From: Heliocybe sulcata
Lineage: Eukaryota > Basidiomycota > Agaricomycetes > Gloeophyllales > Gloeophyllaceae
NCBI GenBank assembly: GCA_004369045.1
Contig: ML213546.1
Location: 1-64,000 of the forward strand
Reading direction: 5' to 3'
DNA length: 64,000 bases
Each line of letters opens with the position of its first letter. The stretch's first letter is position 1. Of this stretch, positions 10,856 to 23,674 are shown in pieces. Position numbers and translations under genes: made by a program. The notes below the pieces were generated by a model, which saw only the letters and a list, made by a program, of their open reading frames with translations, was not told the DNA's origin and did no database searches.

Positions 10856-13683
10856 ATGTTGGCGTCCGTGAACGGTATAATCTGCGCTTCAAAGCTGACA
10901 CTTCGTCGTTGGCGAGACGTTCGCAACAGCAGTCACCTCGGTTATGTTTCAGCTTGTCAGAACAGGTTATCGCCCTATCTTCCATCTATATACAATATGC
11001 AGAAGCGGCGGGCGTTTTTACCGAAAGCGCTTGTTCGCCGAGGCAAACGTCGTATTCCAAAGTCCGATATTCCTGCTCCCGCGCCCACCCGGCTCCGCAG
11101 GCCCCTAGCGCTACCAGTGCGTACCCTGAATCATACACGACTAAATGTGCAAGACTTTGTTGATCTTTCCGGGCGAGTATCGAAAAATGTGCAGTTTTCA
11201 TTGGTGCCTGCAAAAGCTAGGCTTCAAATGCACTATGCCTACTCAGCCCATGGGAATCCACCATTCCCTCGGGATACTCGGGGATTCTTCTACTGGCATC
11301 TCGATCATGATGCACCGCCTGTAACAGGGCAGGTCCGCTTTCGCACCACAGCATCCTCCGATCCAGCTACCTTTCCAACTGGGCGCGACTTGCAGCTGCC
11401 AAACGGCCGGACTTGGAATATATCCCTCTCCCGCATTGCTCGCGGGTCAGTGTTCTCTGGCCTTCGTGCACATCTTCTGTCTGAAGAGTTGGTTACGGCA
11501 GAGGTGCTGAATACTGCTCTGAGTACTTCCGCCTCCTATCGAGACAAACATCATATTGTAAAGTCCGACGTTCTTGCTCCAGCTAACGACGGGCTCCGTA
11601 GACGCTCAGCCCTGCTATTGCGCACCCTGAACAAAACACGACTAGATGCCGAAGACTTTGTTAATCTTACTGGGCATCAGACGAAAGCTGTGCGTTCTCC
11701 ATTGGCACCTGAAGGACTTGCGCTTGTCATGCAATATATCCGCCCGGATGGTCGTAGTAAGCGTATACCATTCCCGCCGGGCTCTCATGGATTCCTTTAC
11801 TGGCATCTTGAACCTGATGCGCCACCTGTATCAGGCGAGGTCCGATTTCGCACCACGATATCCTCTGACCCGGCTACTTTCCCGAGTGGGCGCGACCTGC
11901 AGCTGCCAGACGGCCGGACATGGAGTATGTCGGTCCTCGGCATCGCCCGCCGGTCACAGTACTCTGGACTTCGTGCGCATCTTCTCTCCGAAGAATTGGT
12001 CACAGCAAGGATGCTGGATACTGCCGCGAACAATTTAACCCCTTACAAAGACCATCATCGTATTCCCAAGTCCGACATCCCTGCTACCTCGAAAACCGGG
12101 GCTCGCAGACGCTCAGCCCTGCTATTGCGTACCCTGAACCAGACACGACTAAATGCGGAAGATTTTGTTGATCTTACTGGGCGAGTATCGAAGGATGTGC
12201 ATTTTCCATTGGTGCCTGCAAAAGCTAGGCTTATAATACACTATGCCTACTCAGCCCATGGGAATCCACCGTTCCCTCCGGATTGTCATGGATTCCTGTA
12301 CTGGAATATCGATCCTGATGGGCCGCCTGTAACAGGGCAAGTCCGCTTTCGTACCACAACATCCTCTGACCCGGCTACCTTTTCAAGTGGGTGCGACTTG
12401 CATCTGCCAGATGGCCGGACATGGAATATATCGCTCTTCCGCATTGCCCGCGTGTCACAGTATTCTGGGCTTCGTGCACATCTTCTCTCCGAGGGGTTGG
12501 TAACAGCAAAGGTGCTGGATACTGCCCTGAACGCTTCTGCGTCCTACCAAGGCAAACATGGCATTCCCCAGTCCGACATTCCTGCTACCACCGCTGCAGG
12601 GCTCCGCAGAAACTCAGTCGTACTATTACGCACTCTGAATCAGACCCGACTAGATGCCGAGGATTTTGTTAATCTTAGTGGGCGAGTGAGGAAACCGGTG
12701 CGCTTTCCATTTGCACGTGAAGAGCCTAGCTTTCAAATGCGCTATTTCTGGTCAGGTCATCGCGATATACCATTCCCTTCAGATTCTCAAGGATTTTTCT
12801 ACTGGCATCTCCACCGTGATGGGCCCCCTATAACAGGACAGGTCCGCTTTCGCATCACGACATCTTCAGACCCGGCTACCTTTCCAAGTGGACGGGACTT
12901 ACAGCTGCCAAATGGCCGGACTTGGCATATATCGCTCTTCGACATTGCGCGCCGGTCACAGTACTCTGGGCTTCGTGCACATCTTCTCTCCGAGAAGGTC
13001 GTAACGAAGAATGTGCTGGATACGGCCATGAACGTTTCTGCACGGAACGGGACAGCGATAGCCCATCCAGTGACCGGTAGCCTCCTCATTTGGAAGTTCG
13101 GACAGAGATTTCTTGTGGAGTTTCCAAGCATCTGTGTGTCCCTTTGGCTTTTGGGAACCTCGGTGGCAGAACGGGTTCGCTTGCCTGCCCTGTTCTCAGT
13201 CTTGGTCCGGGAATCGGAAAGCACCGCGATCTGCTATGTCCTAAGTCAAAGTTCTGACTTGCGCGACTCTCCCGAGACCGGCAAGGATGACTTTTTAAAG
13301 ATAGTGGATTGCACACCATTTTCAGGTACGTTTCTACAACTGTTCTTCTCTTGGGATGCTTACGAGCAGCCGTATAATCTTCAGGGCGTGCTCTGGTTCA
13401 GTTCGAACGCTCAACACTACCCGAGCACAAGGGCACCCGAACCGTCGTGTTCCGTATCATCAAAGTCATGCCAACATCAGACGGCTGTGACGATGCGTAC
13501 TGGACGCCGGAATCCCAAGAGGATGGCTTCGACATGACAGGGATACACCAGCACGCTTGGTCAGTAAACGTCGACCAGCCTCCTCGGAGGGGATTACTTA
13601 GCTCGTCGGCGAAAGCATTAAGCATTCTATTTGATAACGAGGCTCTCCAAGAGCGTCGAGCCCACCCGAGAGTTAAGTCCTGA
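10856..13683 (+). CDS. Array copy C: modular repeat protein, 4 modules (about 922 aa)
   Basis: Exon 1 is 10856-13325, intron 13326-13384 (59 nt, GTACGT...CTTCAG, the best donor in the family), exon 2 13385-13683. In this copy the in-frame TGA that normally lies inside the intron is TGG, so unspliced reading continues to 13537 but in a frame unrelated to exon 2 of the other copies. This supports the intron. The four modules carry TRGFFYWHLDHD, SHGFLYWHLEPD, CHGFLYWNIDPD and SQGFFYWHLHRD. The last module (12491-12842) is nearly identical to the fourth of copy A. The C-terminal domain begins SLLIWKFGQRFLVEFPS. I start at 10856 (MLASVNG), not at upstream in-frame starts that lie within the conserved promoter. 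Function unknown. Confidence 0.8.
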
Positions 13684-15520
13684 GTTGGCACGCTCGATCA
13701 TCTCCACCCAAGGGCTCATATCATGCTGTCGTCGCAGCGACTAACGGCGGTAACAAAACCCGGTTCACGTGGACCGTAAATGTGCCCCAAATTACTTCTT
13801 GAAATACCTACAGCTTCGTCGGGGGAGTCTGCGGGTTTGTAAACTACGCAAGTTGTTATTTTTGCCTATGATATATTGATCCGCACCAGTCTGAAGAAGC
13901 ATTTGCCAACAGGCAGGTGAGCCTAATAATGAATTCTTCGCATTTCCTCAGAATGAACCCCTACCGTCAGATGCATGTCTTACGGAAAACGATCCAATGC
14001 AGTACATTAGTGTAGCGCCGGTGCCTTCCTCGCAATTTTGTTTCCGACTCCGAGGACAGCGCGGTCAAGGCGCTCGTCGCCTTACCCTACTAATAATGCA
14101 GACGAATCTTCGACGTCCGACCATGTACCTCCATTAACTATAGCAACTGTTAGCGATAATACACTGGGCGAAGTGCGGGTACTTGAGCTCATACTCTCGG
14201 GGATACTATGGCGGAACTCGCAAATCATCTGCTCGGGCAGTCAGAAATTAGCACAATGAATGCCGATGTTTAAGTAGAGTCGTGACTGTCTGCCACAACT
14301 TCTGGTGCGAAAAGCACTCAGCATGGTCCCCGAAAACGAGTTACCCAAGGCATACCCTCCACGACGAGCAGTCATAACGCGGCCGCTGCCAGTGGACGTG
14401 GAGAACGTACGCGAGAAGATCTCTCAGACTCTGGTAGCAGACAGTCGAGAGCGCCGGTGAGTTCTCCCTGGCAAGAGGACAACGGTTAAGAAAACCTCCG
14501 TGTGGTGTCAGCAACGTGTATAGATGTGACACGGTGTTGCGGACTCCCAAGGCCAAGCCGAGCGTGAGATTGCACAAGGAGAGTAAGAGGGAGCGGAGAC
14601 ATCGAAGAGGAGTCGCAGTATCATGACTTGCCTTTCACATGGATCTGCGTACGATTGGCACTACGGAGGAGATCAACGGATTTCCTGCCATCGACGAAAC
14701 TGCACGCGTGCGTGCGATCAATCTCGACTGGCAGGGTTGAAGCAGAGACAGTTCCTCAAGGTTCTAAATTCTGTGCGGGATATTTGTGCGCCCAAGCATT
14801 ACAGCAGCATGCAGAGGAAACAAGGGTGAAGGTCGGAACCTCAGCCTAGCAGACGCGGAGAGGTGGGTAAGTCGATTTCTCCTGGACGCATGCGGGTCAC
14901 TATGGGATGACGTAGCATTGGTATAGAGTGAAGAGACAAGATAACAAAAGCGTTGGAATTTTACATATGGGACGATGTGGAGGACGAACGAAAGTAGAGC
15001 GAAGTCCACCCAAGATAAAGGACGCACTGTCTCGTTACTTGTTTCTCCTCTCCTCTCCTCTGCGCTATTGTAGCGTTGTCTATAGGTCGCTATGGCTTCC
15101 TTCTCCAGGCACACACGGAGTATTTACCTTCGTTGTCGGCAGTTGCGTTAGTGAGACTATGGGCACATCGAGCCAGTTATTGAATGTTAAATGATTGCCT
15201 GAGTGAGAGCGCATGTCGACAGAGAACCCCAGACGAGAGCAATGTGTATAACGCATAGAGATGCCCACAGAGAGCTGGAAACTTTCTCGAGGCGCAAAGT
15301 CAGAGCGCGTCCGCCGTCACTGGAGCACTGGAGGGCCAAAGCATGGCAATTAATGTGAGGCCGTTTCGAGACGTCTTATGCGAGTCCCGAAGCAACAACG
15401 AGCCACCGGCGTACCAGTACTGACCACACTTTGGGTTGAGGATAAGTAGAGAGCGTAGAACGATAGCCGATTTCAACGATACGAGGTTGACGGTCGACGA
15501 CAGCGAGCTCAAGCTCGTTC
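13684..15520 (+). repeat. 3' flank of copy C and block Y, copy 3
   Basis: About 220 bp match the conserved array 3' flank, then block Y follows. The block is more diverged than copies 1 and 2: the segment matching 5404-5691 has several indels near 14040-14310. Coding-like traces such as SDNTLGEVRVLELIL (about 14155) remain but no frame spans the block. Confidence 0.5.
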
Positions 15521-15525
15521 TCATC

Positions 15526-15640
15526 GCGTGACATCGGCACATGTCGCTTGCCGTCACGCGTCCGTGACAAATCGATTGCGTAAGTTGGTTCGAATCTCGA
15601 ATTTTGGAGTCCCTGGTAGGTGAATGTCCACTATAATATT
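15526..15640 (+). promoter_or_regulatory. Promoter of array copy D
   Basis: GCGTGAC (15526) and GTCACGC (15553) keep a 7-bp inverted repeat; the CRE core is changed to TGACATC. A TATA-like CTATAATATT lies at 15631. Confidence 0.45.
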
Positions 15641-15686
15641 GCCACAGTCACGGGTTTCATTTTCTGAGAGCAGCTTTCATGAGACG

Positions 15687-18600
15687 ATGGCGTCCGTGAA
15701 CGGCATAATCTGCGCTTCAAAGCTGACGCTTCGTCACTGGCGAGACGTTCACAGCAGACACTTCGTCAGTATTGTTTCAGTCTGCCGGAATAGGGTATCG
15801 CCATGTCTCACATCTGCATACAATACTGCTGCGCGGAAGCGAAGGGCGTCCACGGCGAAAGCACTTGTCTCGCAAGGCAAACATCGTATTCCCAAACACG
15901 ACATTCTTGCCACTGCCAGGATCCGAGGAAGCTCAGCCCTGCCATTGCGTACCCTGAAACCGGCACGACTAGATGCCGAGGACTTTGTCGACCTTACTGG
16001 GCGAGTATCGCAAAATGTGTATTTTTCAGCTGCGCCTGAAGAACCCAAGCTTCAAATCTTCTATATCTACTCAAATGTGCATACACCGTTTCCTCCGGAT
16101 TGTCAGGGATTTTTTTACTGGCATCCCGACACTCATGCCCCCCCTGTATCCGGGCAGGTCCGCTTCCGCACCACGACATCCTCGGACCCGGCTACCTTTC
16201 CAAGCGGGCGCGACCTGCAGCTGCCAGACGGCCGAACCTGGAATATATCGCTCCTCTGCATTGCCCGCCAGACAATGTATTCCGGGCTTCGTATACATCT
16301 TCTCTCCGAGAAGCTGGTAACAGCAAAGGTGCTGGATACTGCCCTGAACATGTCTGCCTCCTGTCAAGGCAAATATCATATCAGCAAGTCTAACATTCCT
16401 GTTACCGCCGTCACCAGGCCTCGCAAAGGTGTAGCCCTGCTATTGCGTACTCTTAACCAGACAAGACTAGATGCCCAAGACTATGTTGATCTTACTGGGC
16501 AACAGAAGAAAGCTGTGCGCTTTCCACTGGCATTTGAAGCATCCATGCTTCAAGTGTACTATGGTCGCCCAGATGCTCGTCGGAATCTGTCATTCCCTAC
16601 GGATTCCAAGGGATTCTTCTACTGGCATCTCGAACCTGATGGGCCGCCTGGTTCAGGACAGGTCCGTTTTCGCACCACAGCATCCTCTGACCCAGGTACC
16701 TTTTCAAGTGGGCACGACTTGCAGCAGCCGGACGGCAGTACCTGGAATATACCACTCTTCCGCATTGCTCGCCAGATGAAGTACTCTGGGCTTCGTGCAC
16801 ATCTTCTCTCCGAGAAGCTGGTAACAGAGATGGTGCTAGATGCTAATCTGAACATGTCTGCCTCCTATCGGGACAAACATTCTTTTCCCAAGTCCGGCGT
16901 TCCTGCTACCACCGCTACAGGGCTGCGCAAAGGCACAGCCCTGCTATTGCGCACACTGAACCAGACACGACTCAACGCTGAAGACTTTGCTGATCTTACT
17001 GGTCGATCATCGAGATATGTGCGCTTCCCATTGGCGCCTACAGAACGCGGGGTTGACATGCGCTATTTCCAATCAGGTTGTAAGAGGATACCATTCCCAC
17101 CGGATTCTCATGGATTCCTATACTGGTATCTTGAACCTGGTGCACCGCCTGCATCAGGGCAGGTCCGCTTTCGCACCACCAGATCCACCGACCCGGATAC
17201 CTTTCGAAGTGGGCGCGATTTGCCTCTGCCAGATGGCCGGACTTGGAACATTTCGCCCTTACGAAGTACCCGCCGGTCACAGCACCGTGGGCTTCGTGCG
17301 CATCTTCTGGCCGAAAGATTGGTAACAGCAAAGATGCTGGATACTGTGACGAATATCTCTCCATCATATCAAGACAAGCATCCTCTTCCCAAGTCCAACA
17401 CTCCTTCTACGACCGCTGTAGGGCTCCGCAATACCCCAGCCCTGCTATTGCGCACCCTGAACCGAACACGACTTAACGCTCAAGCCTTTGCTGATCTTAC
17501 TGGGCGAATATCGAGATATGTGCGCTTCCCATTGGCGCCTGCAGAACGTGGGTTTGAAATGCGCTACTTTCAATCAGGTTGTAAAAGGATACCATTCCCT
17601 CCGGATTCTCATGGATTCCTCTACTGGCATGTCGAACTTGATGCGCTGCCTGTATCCGGACAGGTACGCTTTCGTACTACGAGATCCTCTGACCCGGCCA
17701 CATTTCCAAGTGGGCGCGACTTGCAGCTGCCAGACGGCCTGACTTGGAGTATATCGCTCCTCCGCATTGCCCGCCAGACACAGTATTCTGGACTTCGTGC
17801 ACATCTTCTGTACGAGGAGTTGGTAACAGAAAAGGTGCTGGCTACCGTCGCCAACACTTCACCCTCCCTTCATGACAATCAGCGTATTCCCAAGTCCGAC
17901 ATTCATGCTATTTCGACCGCCAAGGTTACCAGACACTCAGCCCTTCGATTGTGCACCCTGAACCAGGCACGACTAGATGCCGATGACTTTGTCGATCTTA
18001 CTGGGCAACGGATAAAGGACGTGCGCTTTCCATTGGCATCTGAAGCACCTAGGCTTCAAATATACTATTTCCGCTCAGCTTCTCGTAATTATATACCATT
18101 TCCTCGGGATTCTCAGGGATTCTTCTACTGGCATCTCGACCGTGATGCGCCGCCTGTATCAGGGCAGGTACGCTTTCGCACCACGACATCCTCAGACCCG
18201 GCTACCTTTCCAAGCGGACGGGACTTACAGCTGCCAAATAGCCGGACTTGGCATATATCGCTCTTCGACATTGCGCGCCGGTCACAGTACTCTGGGCTTC
18301 GTGCATATCTTCTCTCGGAGAAGCTTATAACGAAGAATGTGCTGAATACTGCCCTGAACATCTCTGTCCGGCAGGGGGCAGGGATCGTGCATCCAGCCAC
18401 CGGGAGCATTCTCATCTGGAAGTTCGGACAGAGATTTCTGGTGGACCTCCCGAGCTTCTACGTGTCGGTTTGGATTGTAGGAAGCTCAGCGGGAGAACGG
18501 CTTCTCTTGCCGTCTCTGTTCCCGATCTGGGTCCGCGAATCGGAAAGCACCGGGATGTGCTATGTCCTAAGCGGAGGGCAGCGCTCTGACTGGCGCATCT

Positions 18601-19018
18601 CTCCCGAGACGGGCGATGTCGATGACTTGTTGAAGGGAGTCGATTACACGCCGCTCACAGGTGTGTTGCTGCAGGTGATTTACCCCTGAGATACTTACGA
18701 GGCGCCCTATAATCTTCAGGGCAAGCTCTGGTTCAGTTCGAACGCTCGACACTACCAGAGCACCACGGCACCCGAACCGTCGTTCTCCGTATCCTGAAAG
18801 TCATGAAAAAATCAGAGAGCTCTGACGACGAGTCCTGGATGCCGGAACAGGAAGAGGATGGCTTGGATATGACAGGAATACACCAGCACGCTTGGTCATT
18901 GAACGTCGACCAGCCTCCTAGGAGGGCATCACTTGGCTCGTCCTGGAGAGCGTTACGCATTCTGTTCGATAACGAAGCCCTCCATCAGCGCTCAGGATCG
19001 AGCCCACTCGAGAGCTAA
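15687..19018 (+). CDS. Array copy D: modular repeat protein, 5 modules (about 1090 aa)
   Basis: Longest array member seen whole. Exon 1 is 15687-18660, intron 18661-18719 (59 nt, GTGTGT...CTTCAG), exon 2 18720-19018, phase 1. The start MASVNGIICASK at 15687 follows the promoter. Module motifs are GFFYWHPDTH, GFFYWHLEPD, GFLYWYLEPG, GFLYWHVELD and GFFYWHLDRD. The boundary between modules 3 and 4 (17246-17565) is almost identical to 3301-3620 in copy A. The C-terminal domain begins SILIWKFGQRFLVDLPS. Exon 2 ends with a slightly different tail (DESWMPEQEEDGLDM). Exons are free of damage. The number of modules is the main difference between family members, which suggests unequal crossing-over between modules (inference). 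Function unknown. Confidence 0.8.
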
Positions 19019-19339
19019 GTGATGAGCTGGCACACTCGATCATCTCCACTTTGGTGCTCATAACATACTTTCTTAACGGCGACTAACGACGGCAACAAGA
19101 CCCGGTTCAGGTGCCCGTCAAAGTGCGCCTTATTGATTTTGTAATGACTACAGCTTCGGCAGTGAAGCCTATGCCTTTGTAACATACGCCGTCTGACCAA
19201 CCTGCAGGAGGAAATTCAAGCTACCCGCCTCGCGCGCATTCGTTGCCAGAACGTTCCTACTGTGACCCTTCTTGCCTCTGCCGCCCACAGCGATGCATGG
19301 CTTAAGCGGCCCGCACCAATAAGCGACGTGCCTCCTCTC
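19019..19339. other. 3' flank of copy D
   Basis: The first ~180 bp match the array 3' flank in weaker form (GACTAACGACGGCAACAAGACCC; TTTGTAACATACGC). The match fades near 19195, before block X. No gene seen. Confidence 0.35.
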
Positions 19340-20260
19340 CATTATTCCGATGCACCTTCAGCGAAACCTCTCCCCTTCTCCGTGTAAAGGCACGGTACAC
19401 TTTCAGGCGCGGCGTGGCCGGATGCCCTAGCTCGCCATGGAAGCTCTCGTGAAGTAGCGGACAGCGTGTGAGGAGCCGGAGCTTTGACGAGGTCGAGGTC
19501 GAGAGCTTGGGCGAGCTGCTGTGAAGCGAAGGCATGTCGAGCATAAAATGGCACGAAGTGCCTGTACTCGAACAGCGGCTCAAACAGACGGAGACGAGCT
19601 GCAGATCGTGCGGTCCCGATGAGCATATGTCTACCCTCGGTCGAAAGTAGGGGAGCTGAAGATGTCTGGTGGCGAGGATGTGCTAGCGGACAAGGGGATT
19701 GCGAGGGAGGATACAGCTGAGACCGGGAACGGTTCGGAGACCGAGTTAGATGGGGGTACTCCTGGGCAGAGAACACAGGGAGAAGAGGGGCTTACGCTGA
19801 GGTTCTACGCGGAGTTCTAGGCAGAGGTGTAGAAGCCTCCGCCTGCGGTTAATCTGAGTGGTGTACCCGCGATGTGGGTGCCGGTGGACTCATGTCTGGT
19901 TTGGCGGCATAGGGAACGTGCCCAAGAGCGGTTTTGGGGGTCTCCATGCTACGTGCCCAGTATTGCCGATTGGGTGCAGCATGCTTCTTGTGCATGTTTC
20001 TGTTCCATTCATTCGAGCGAGCTGCGACCCATTTATGTCTATGACAGTCAACGGTGCTGCGAAAGTTGCCCGGACACTTCGGTCCCACTACGCTGAGGCT
20101 GGTATGAGTATGATTGATAAGCCATAGCATAACAAGAAAGCCTGAAAAACTTGCCTTCGACAGACTGTATTCCGGATTTCGGAAGCGTCGAGCTACACCG
20201 ACCAGCACCGGTGTGGTTATTCCATCGCAGAGTGAAGCTGCGTTGTCAGTTGTGTGTCTT
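19340..20260 (-). repeat. Duplicated block X, copy 1 (decayed gene of unknown type, minus strand)
   Basis: Matches 27000-27600 and 31160-32035. Minus-strand coding-like pieces recur in all three: a RRFRNPEYSLSKA-type segment (about 20200), ARSNEWNRNMHKKHAAP (about 20010), and FEYRHFVPF (about 19560; FEYTHLVPF in copy 3). Frames are broken in every copy and I do not recognise the parent gene. It always lies on the side away from the following array gene, next to an NTA1-like fragment in two of three cases. Confidence 0.4.
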
Positions 20261-20689
20261 GACCAAGGCATACATCAGCGCTCTTCCTAACCTCTGTTAC
20301 CCAGAATAGAAGATGCGTTGAGAGCAATATCTGTCTGGAACAATTGCACTGTGGAGCTTGACCATCCTGCGGTGAATACTCCCGGCGGCACATTGGCATC
20401 CTGTCCTTGGCCAATGACCATAAATGACAGAAGCACGAGTGTCGTGGACTTAACTCGGATGTAAGAGTACGAAGTACTTACTGACTCTGATCGTCATGCG
20501 CTACATTCGTCGCATCACGAGAGTTTTAGGCAGACTAAGGAAACGATATCCATGTACCTTTTACTCCTCGACAAAGCAAAGTTGCAGTATCAAAGGACGC
20601 CTGTGGGATGAAGAGTGAGATAGCGGAGTCATCCATCGGCTCCGACAGGAACATCGGATACGAAGGGCCTGTGGGCTTACCATGTCCCC

Positions 20690-20915
20690 CATCACACGAA
20701 CTATACGCCGTGTCCACCCGCTACTGGCCATCTTGCCGATCGTCCTTCTGAGCCCACAATGGCCTGAGCCATGCGACCCGGCACCTTTGCATCCGCCATG
20801 AAAGAAAGCCACCGTACCATGGTCCGACTTGGATGTGCAATCGGAAACCTCGTGACAGCATTGGTCAAACTCGAGACGCCGCCGCCGACGGTGAGCGTGT
20901 CGAAAGGCTAGGATG
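20690..20915 (-). pseudogene. NTA1-like amidase fragment, copy 1
   Basis: The minus strand carries broken pieces of the intact gene at 23675-24938: EVSDCTSKSDHGTVAFFHG corresponds to EVADHAVMTDSDTVVLLNAW, and PLWAQKDDRQDGQ then a stop corresponds to PLWARKEGQGDGKEV. Only the region of exon 5 is recognisable, with frameshifts and stops. No upstream exons can be found nearby. It is a dead partial duplicate lying about 300 bp before the promoter of array copy E. Confidence 0.6.
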
Positions 20916-21200
20916 ATGGTGAGTTGCGAGCACTGATCTTCCAGCAGGATTTTAGGCGTCTTGTATAGCATGCTAACATAGACTATACCACGCAACTAGA
21001 AGACACGTCCTATAGGACCAACATCCGTCAGCTCACACGGGCGGGCACGGTGGTCGAGAAGCATGGAATGTCCACATACCAAAGTCATAATCTGCGTAAA
21101 GACCATGTTCTACCTCATTAATGATTACAGGCCTTACTAGTTACTACTTCTAGTTTGTGTTCTTCACGCGATGGCTCGGAACAGTGGCACGACCATTTCT
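20916..21200. other. Spacer before copy E promoter
   Basis: Contains ATCCGTCAGCTCAC and CTGCGTAAAGAC, which recur in the same order at about 28185-28250 before copy F. The amidase fragment and this spacer were therefore duplicated together. No gene seen. Confidence 0.4.
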
Positions 21201-21202
21201 CA

Positions 21203-21328
21203 GCGCGTGACGTCAGCACATGTCACGTGTCCGCGACAAACTCACCCCGCAAGTTGGTTCGCACTTCGACCTTTGATTTCAAATATTCACCTGCAACGTC
21301 GCGGGTAGGTTATCTTCCACTATAACAT
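21203..21328 (+). promoter_or_regulatory. Promoter of array copy E with perfect CRE
   Basis: A palindromic TGACGTCA lies at 21208-21215, followed by CACATGTCACGTG, which holds an E-box-like CACGTG. The right arm of the array inverted repeat is lost. A TATA-like ACTATAAC lies near 21319. Confidence 0.5.
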
Positions 21329-21369
21329 TGAATTCCCGAGTCTCATTTTATGGGAGCAGCTTTGATGAC

Positions 21370-23189
21370 ATGATGGCATCCGTGAACGGCATAATCTGCG
21401 CCTCGAATCTGACGCTTCGTCATTGGCGAGATGTTCGCAATAGCAGGCACCTCGGTTATGTTCCAGGCTGTCAGAACAGGTTATCGCCATATCTTTCATC
21501 TACAAAGAATATGCAGAAGTGGTGGGCGTTCGCGCCAAAAGAGCTCGTTCGCCGAGGCAAACATCGTATTCCAATGTCCGATATTCCTGCTCCCGCCCCC
21601 ACCGTGCTCCGCAAACGCTCGGCCCTGCACTTGCGTACCCTGGACCCGACACGACTACACAGCGAGGACATTGCTGATATTGCGGGGCGAGTATCGAGAA
21701 CTGTGCACTTTCCAGTGGCACCTGAAGAACCTACGCTTGAAATGCACTATTTCTACTCAGGTAGTAGGAATATACCGTTCCCTCCGGATTCTCAGGGATT
21801 TTTCTATTGGCATATTGACCCTGATGCGCCGCCTGCATCAGGGCAGCTCCGCTTTCGTACCGCGTCCTCTGATTCCGCTACCTTTTCAAGTGGGTGCGAC
21901 TTGCAGCTGCCAGACGGCCGAATTTGGAATATACCGCTCTTCCGCATTGCTCGCGCGACAAAATACTCTGGGCTTCGTGCACATCTTCTCTGCGAGGAGC
22001 TGGTAACAGCAAGACTGCTGGATACTGCCATGAAGAATTCTGCGCCCTCTCAACGTGAACATCGTATTCCCGAGTCTGACATTCCCGCTACCGCCGCTGC
22101 CGGGCCGCGCAGACGCTCACCCCTGCTATTGCGTACCCTGGACCGTACCCGACTAGATGTCTACGACTTTGTTGATATTACTGGTAAAATGACGAGAAAT
22201 GCGCGCTTTCCAGTGGCCCCTGAAGAACCTAGGCTTCAACTGCGCTATTTCAAGTCAGGTGGTCGTAACAATATACCCTTTCCTCCGAATACGCGAGGAT
22301 TCTTCTACTGGCATCTCGAACCTGATGCGCCGCCTCTAGCAGGGCAGCTCCGCTTTCGCACCACGACATCCTCCGACCCGGATACCTTTCCAACTGGGCG
22401 CGACTTGCAGCTGCCAGACGGCCGGATTTGGTGTATATCCCTCTTCGACATTGCTCGCATATCGCAGTACTCCGGACTCCGTGTCCATCTTGTCTCCGAG
22501 GAGTTGGTAACCGCAGAGGTGCTGGATACTGGCCTCCACGTTTCTGCCTCGTCCGGTGCAAGGATATGCCACCCGTCTACCGAGAGCCTTCTCATTTGGA
22601 AGTTCGGACAGAGATTTCTTGTGGATCTTCCAAGCGCCTGTATGGCATGTTGGATTATAGGAAGTTCAGCGGCAGGACGGCTTCGCTTGCCACCCCTGTC
22701 CTCGGTCTGTGTCCGCGAATCGGAAAGCACCGGGATGTGTTATGTCATGAGCGAAAGCCCTGGCTCACGCATCTCTCCCCAGACTGGCACGCATGACTTC
22801 TTGAAGGGTGTCGATCGCAGACCTTTCACAGGTGTGTTGCTGCAACGGTTCTTCTCCTGAGATATTTAGAAGGAGCTGTATAACGTTCAGGGCAAGCTCT
22901 AGTTCAACTCGAACGCTCGACACTACCAGAGCACAAGGGCACCAGGACGGTTGTCCTCCGTATCCTCAAAGTCATGACAAAATCAGACGGTTGTTACGAC
23001 GCGTCCTGGACGCCGGAATCGCAGGAGAATGGCTTGGACATGACAGGGATACACCAGCACGCTTGGTCAGTGAACGTCGATCGGCCTCCTCGGAAGGGAT
23101 CACTTGGCTCGTTGGCGAAAGCGCTAAGCATTCTATTTGATAACGAAGCTCTCCAAGGGCGTCAAGACCGCCAAAGAGCCAAGCTATGA
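21370..23189 (+). CDS. Array copy E: modular repeat protein, 2 modules (about 586 aa)
   Basis: Exon 1 is 21370-22831, intron 22832-22890 (59 nt, GTGTGT...GTTCAG), exon 2 22891-23189; phases agree. The N-terminus is MMASVNGIICASNLTLRHW with further Arg, Ser and Tyr and almost no acidic residues for about 70 positions. Two modules carry SQGFFYWHIDPDAPP and TRGFFYWHLEPDAPP. The C-terminal domain reads SLLIWKFGQRFLVDLPSA and VRESESTGMCYVMSES. Exon 2 contains VQLERSTLPEHKGTRTVVLR and a tail ending QERQDRQRAKL-like. It is separated from copy D by 2 kb of decayed duplicated sequence and from copy F by 5 kb that includes the intact NTA1-like gene. Function unknown. Confidence 0.8.
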
Positions 23190-23674
23190 GCTGGCGAATT
23201 CGATCGCCTCCGTTCGAGTGCTCGTATCGTGGTTTCTTCGCGACGACTAACGAAGGTGACGATACCCAGTTCATGTACTCCATAAACGTGGGCCACAGTG
23301 TTAGGCCTATAATATGACTGCATCTTCGGCGGTCGAGCCCACGGCTTTGTAAACTACGCAAGTCGTTATTCTTTCCTGTGATAGATTGATCTACTCCAGC
23401 TCAAGAAGAGTCTACCCAGAGCGCTGCCGTTCGTGAAACAACGGGACGTCTTCCGAGTACCGTGCACTGTAGTTTCTGTTAGACGACATCTGAACCTTAC
23501 CTCTGATGTGCGTCTTCTGATACCTTTGTATGTTATCAACCTGCTCTAATACTGCCTATAGTCAAGCGCCATCGCACTGATGACGACATCAGCCGTCGAT
23601 ATGGATTTTCGGCTGGCGTTTCCGAGGATGGTATAGATATTGCATGAAATCTAAGCAAGCTATGAGGATCGCGG
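23190..23674. other. 3' flank of copy E and 3' flank of the NTA1-like gene
   Basis: 23190-23400 is a diverged version of the array 3' flank (TTTGTAAACTACGCAAGTCG at about 23346). The rest carries no recognisable gene; the convergent NTA1-like gene ends at 23675. Confidence 0.4.

Noticed and set aside
13326-13537. Copy C as a single-exon 927-codon protein reading through to 13537
   Set aside because: The extra frame is open only because the intronic TGA is TGG; it does not match exon 2 of the other copies, whereas the spliced frame does.
2095-22000. CRISPR-like array because of repeated units
   Set aside because: Repeats are 501-bp coding modules and kilobase-scale duplications, not short repeats with spacers, and the genome is eukaryotic.
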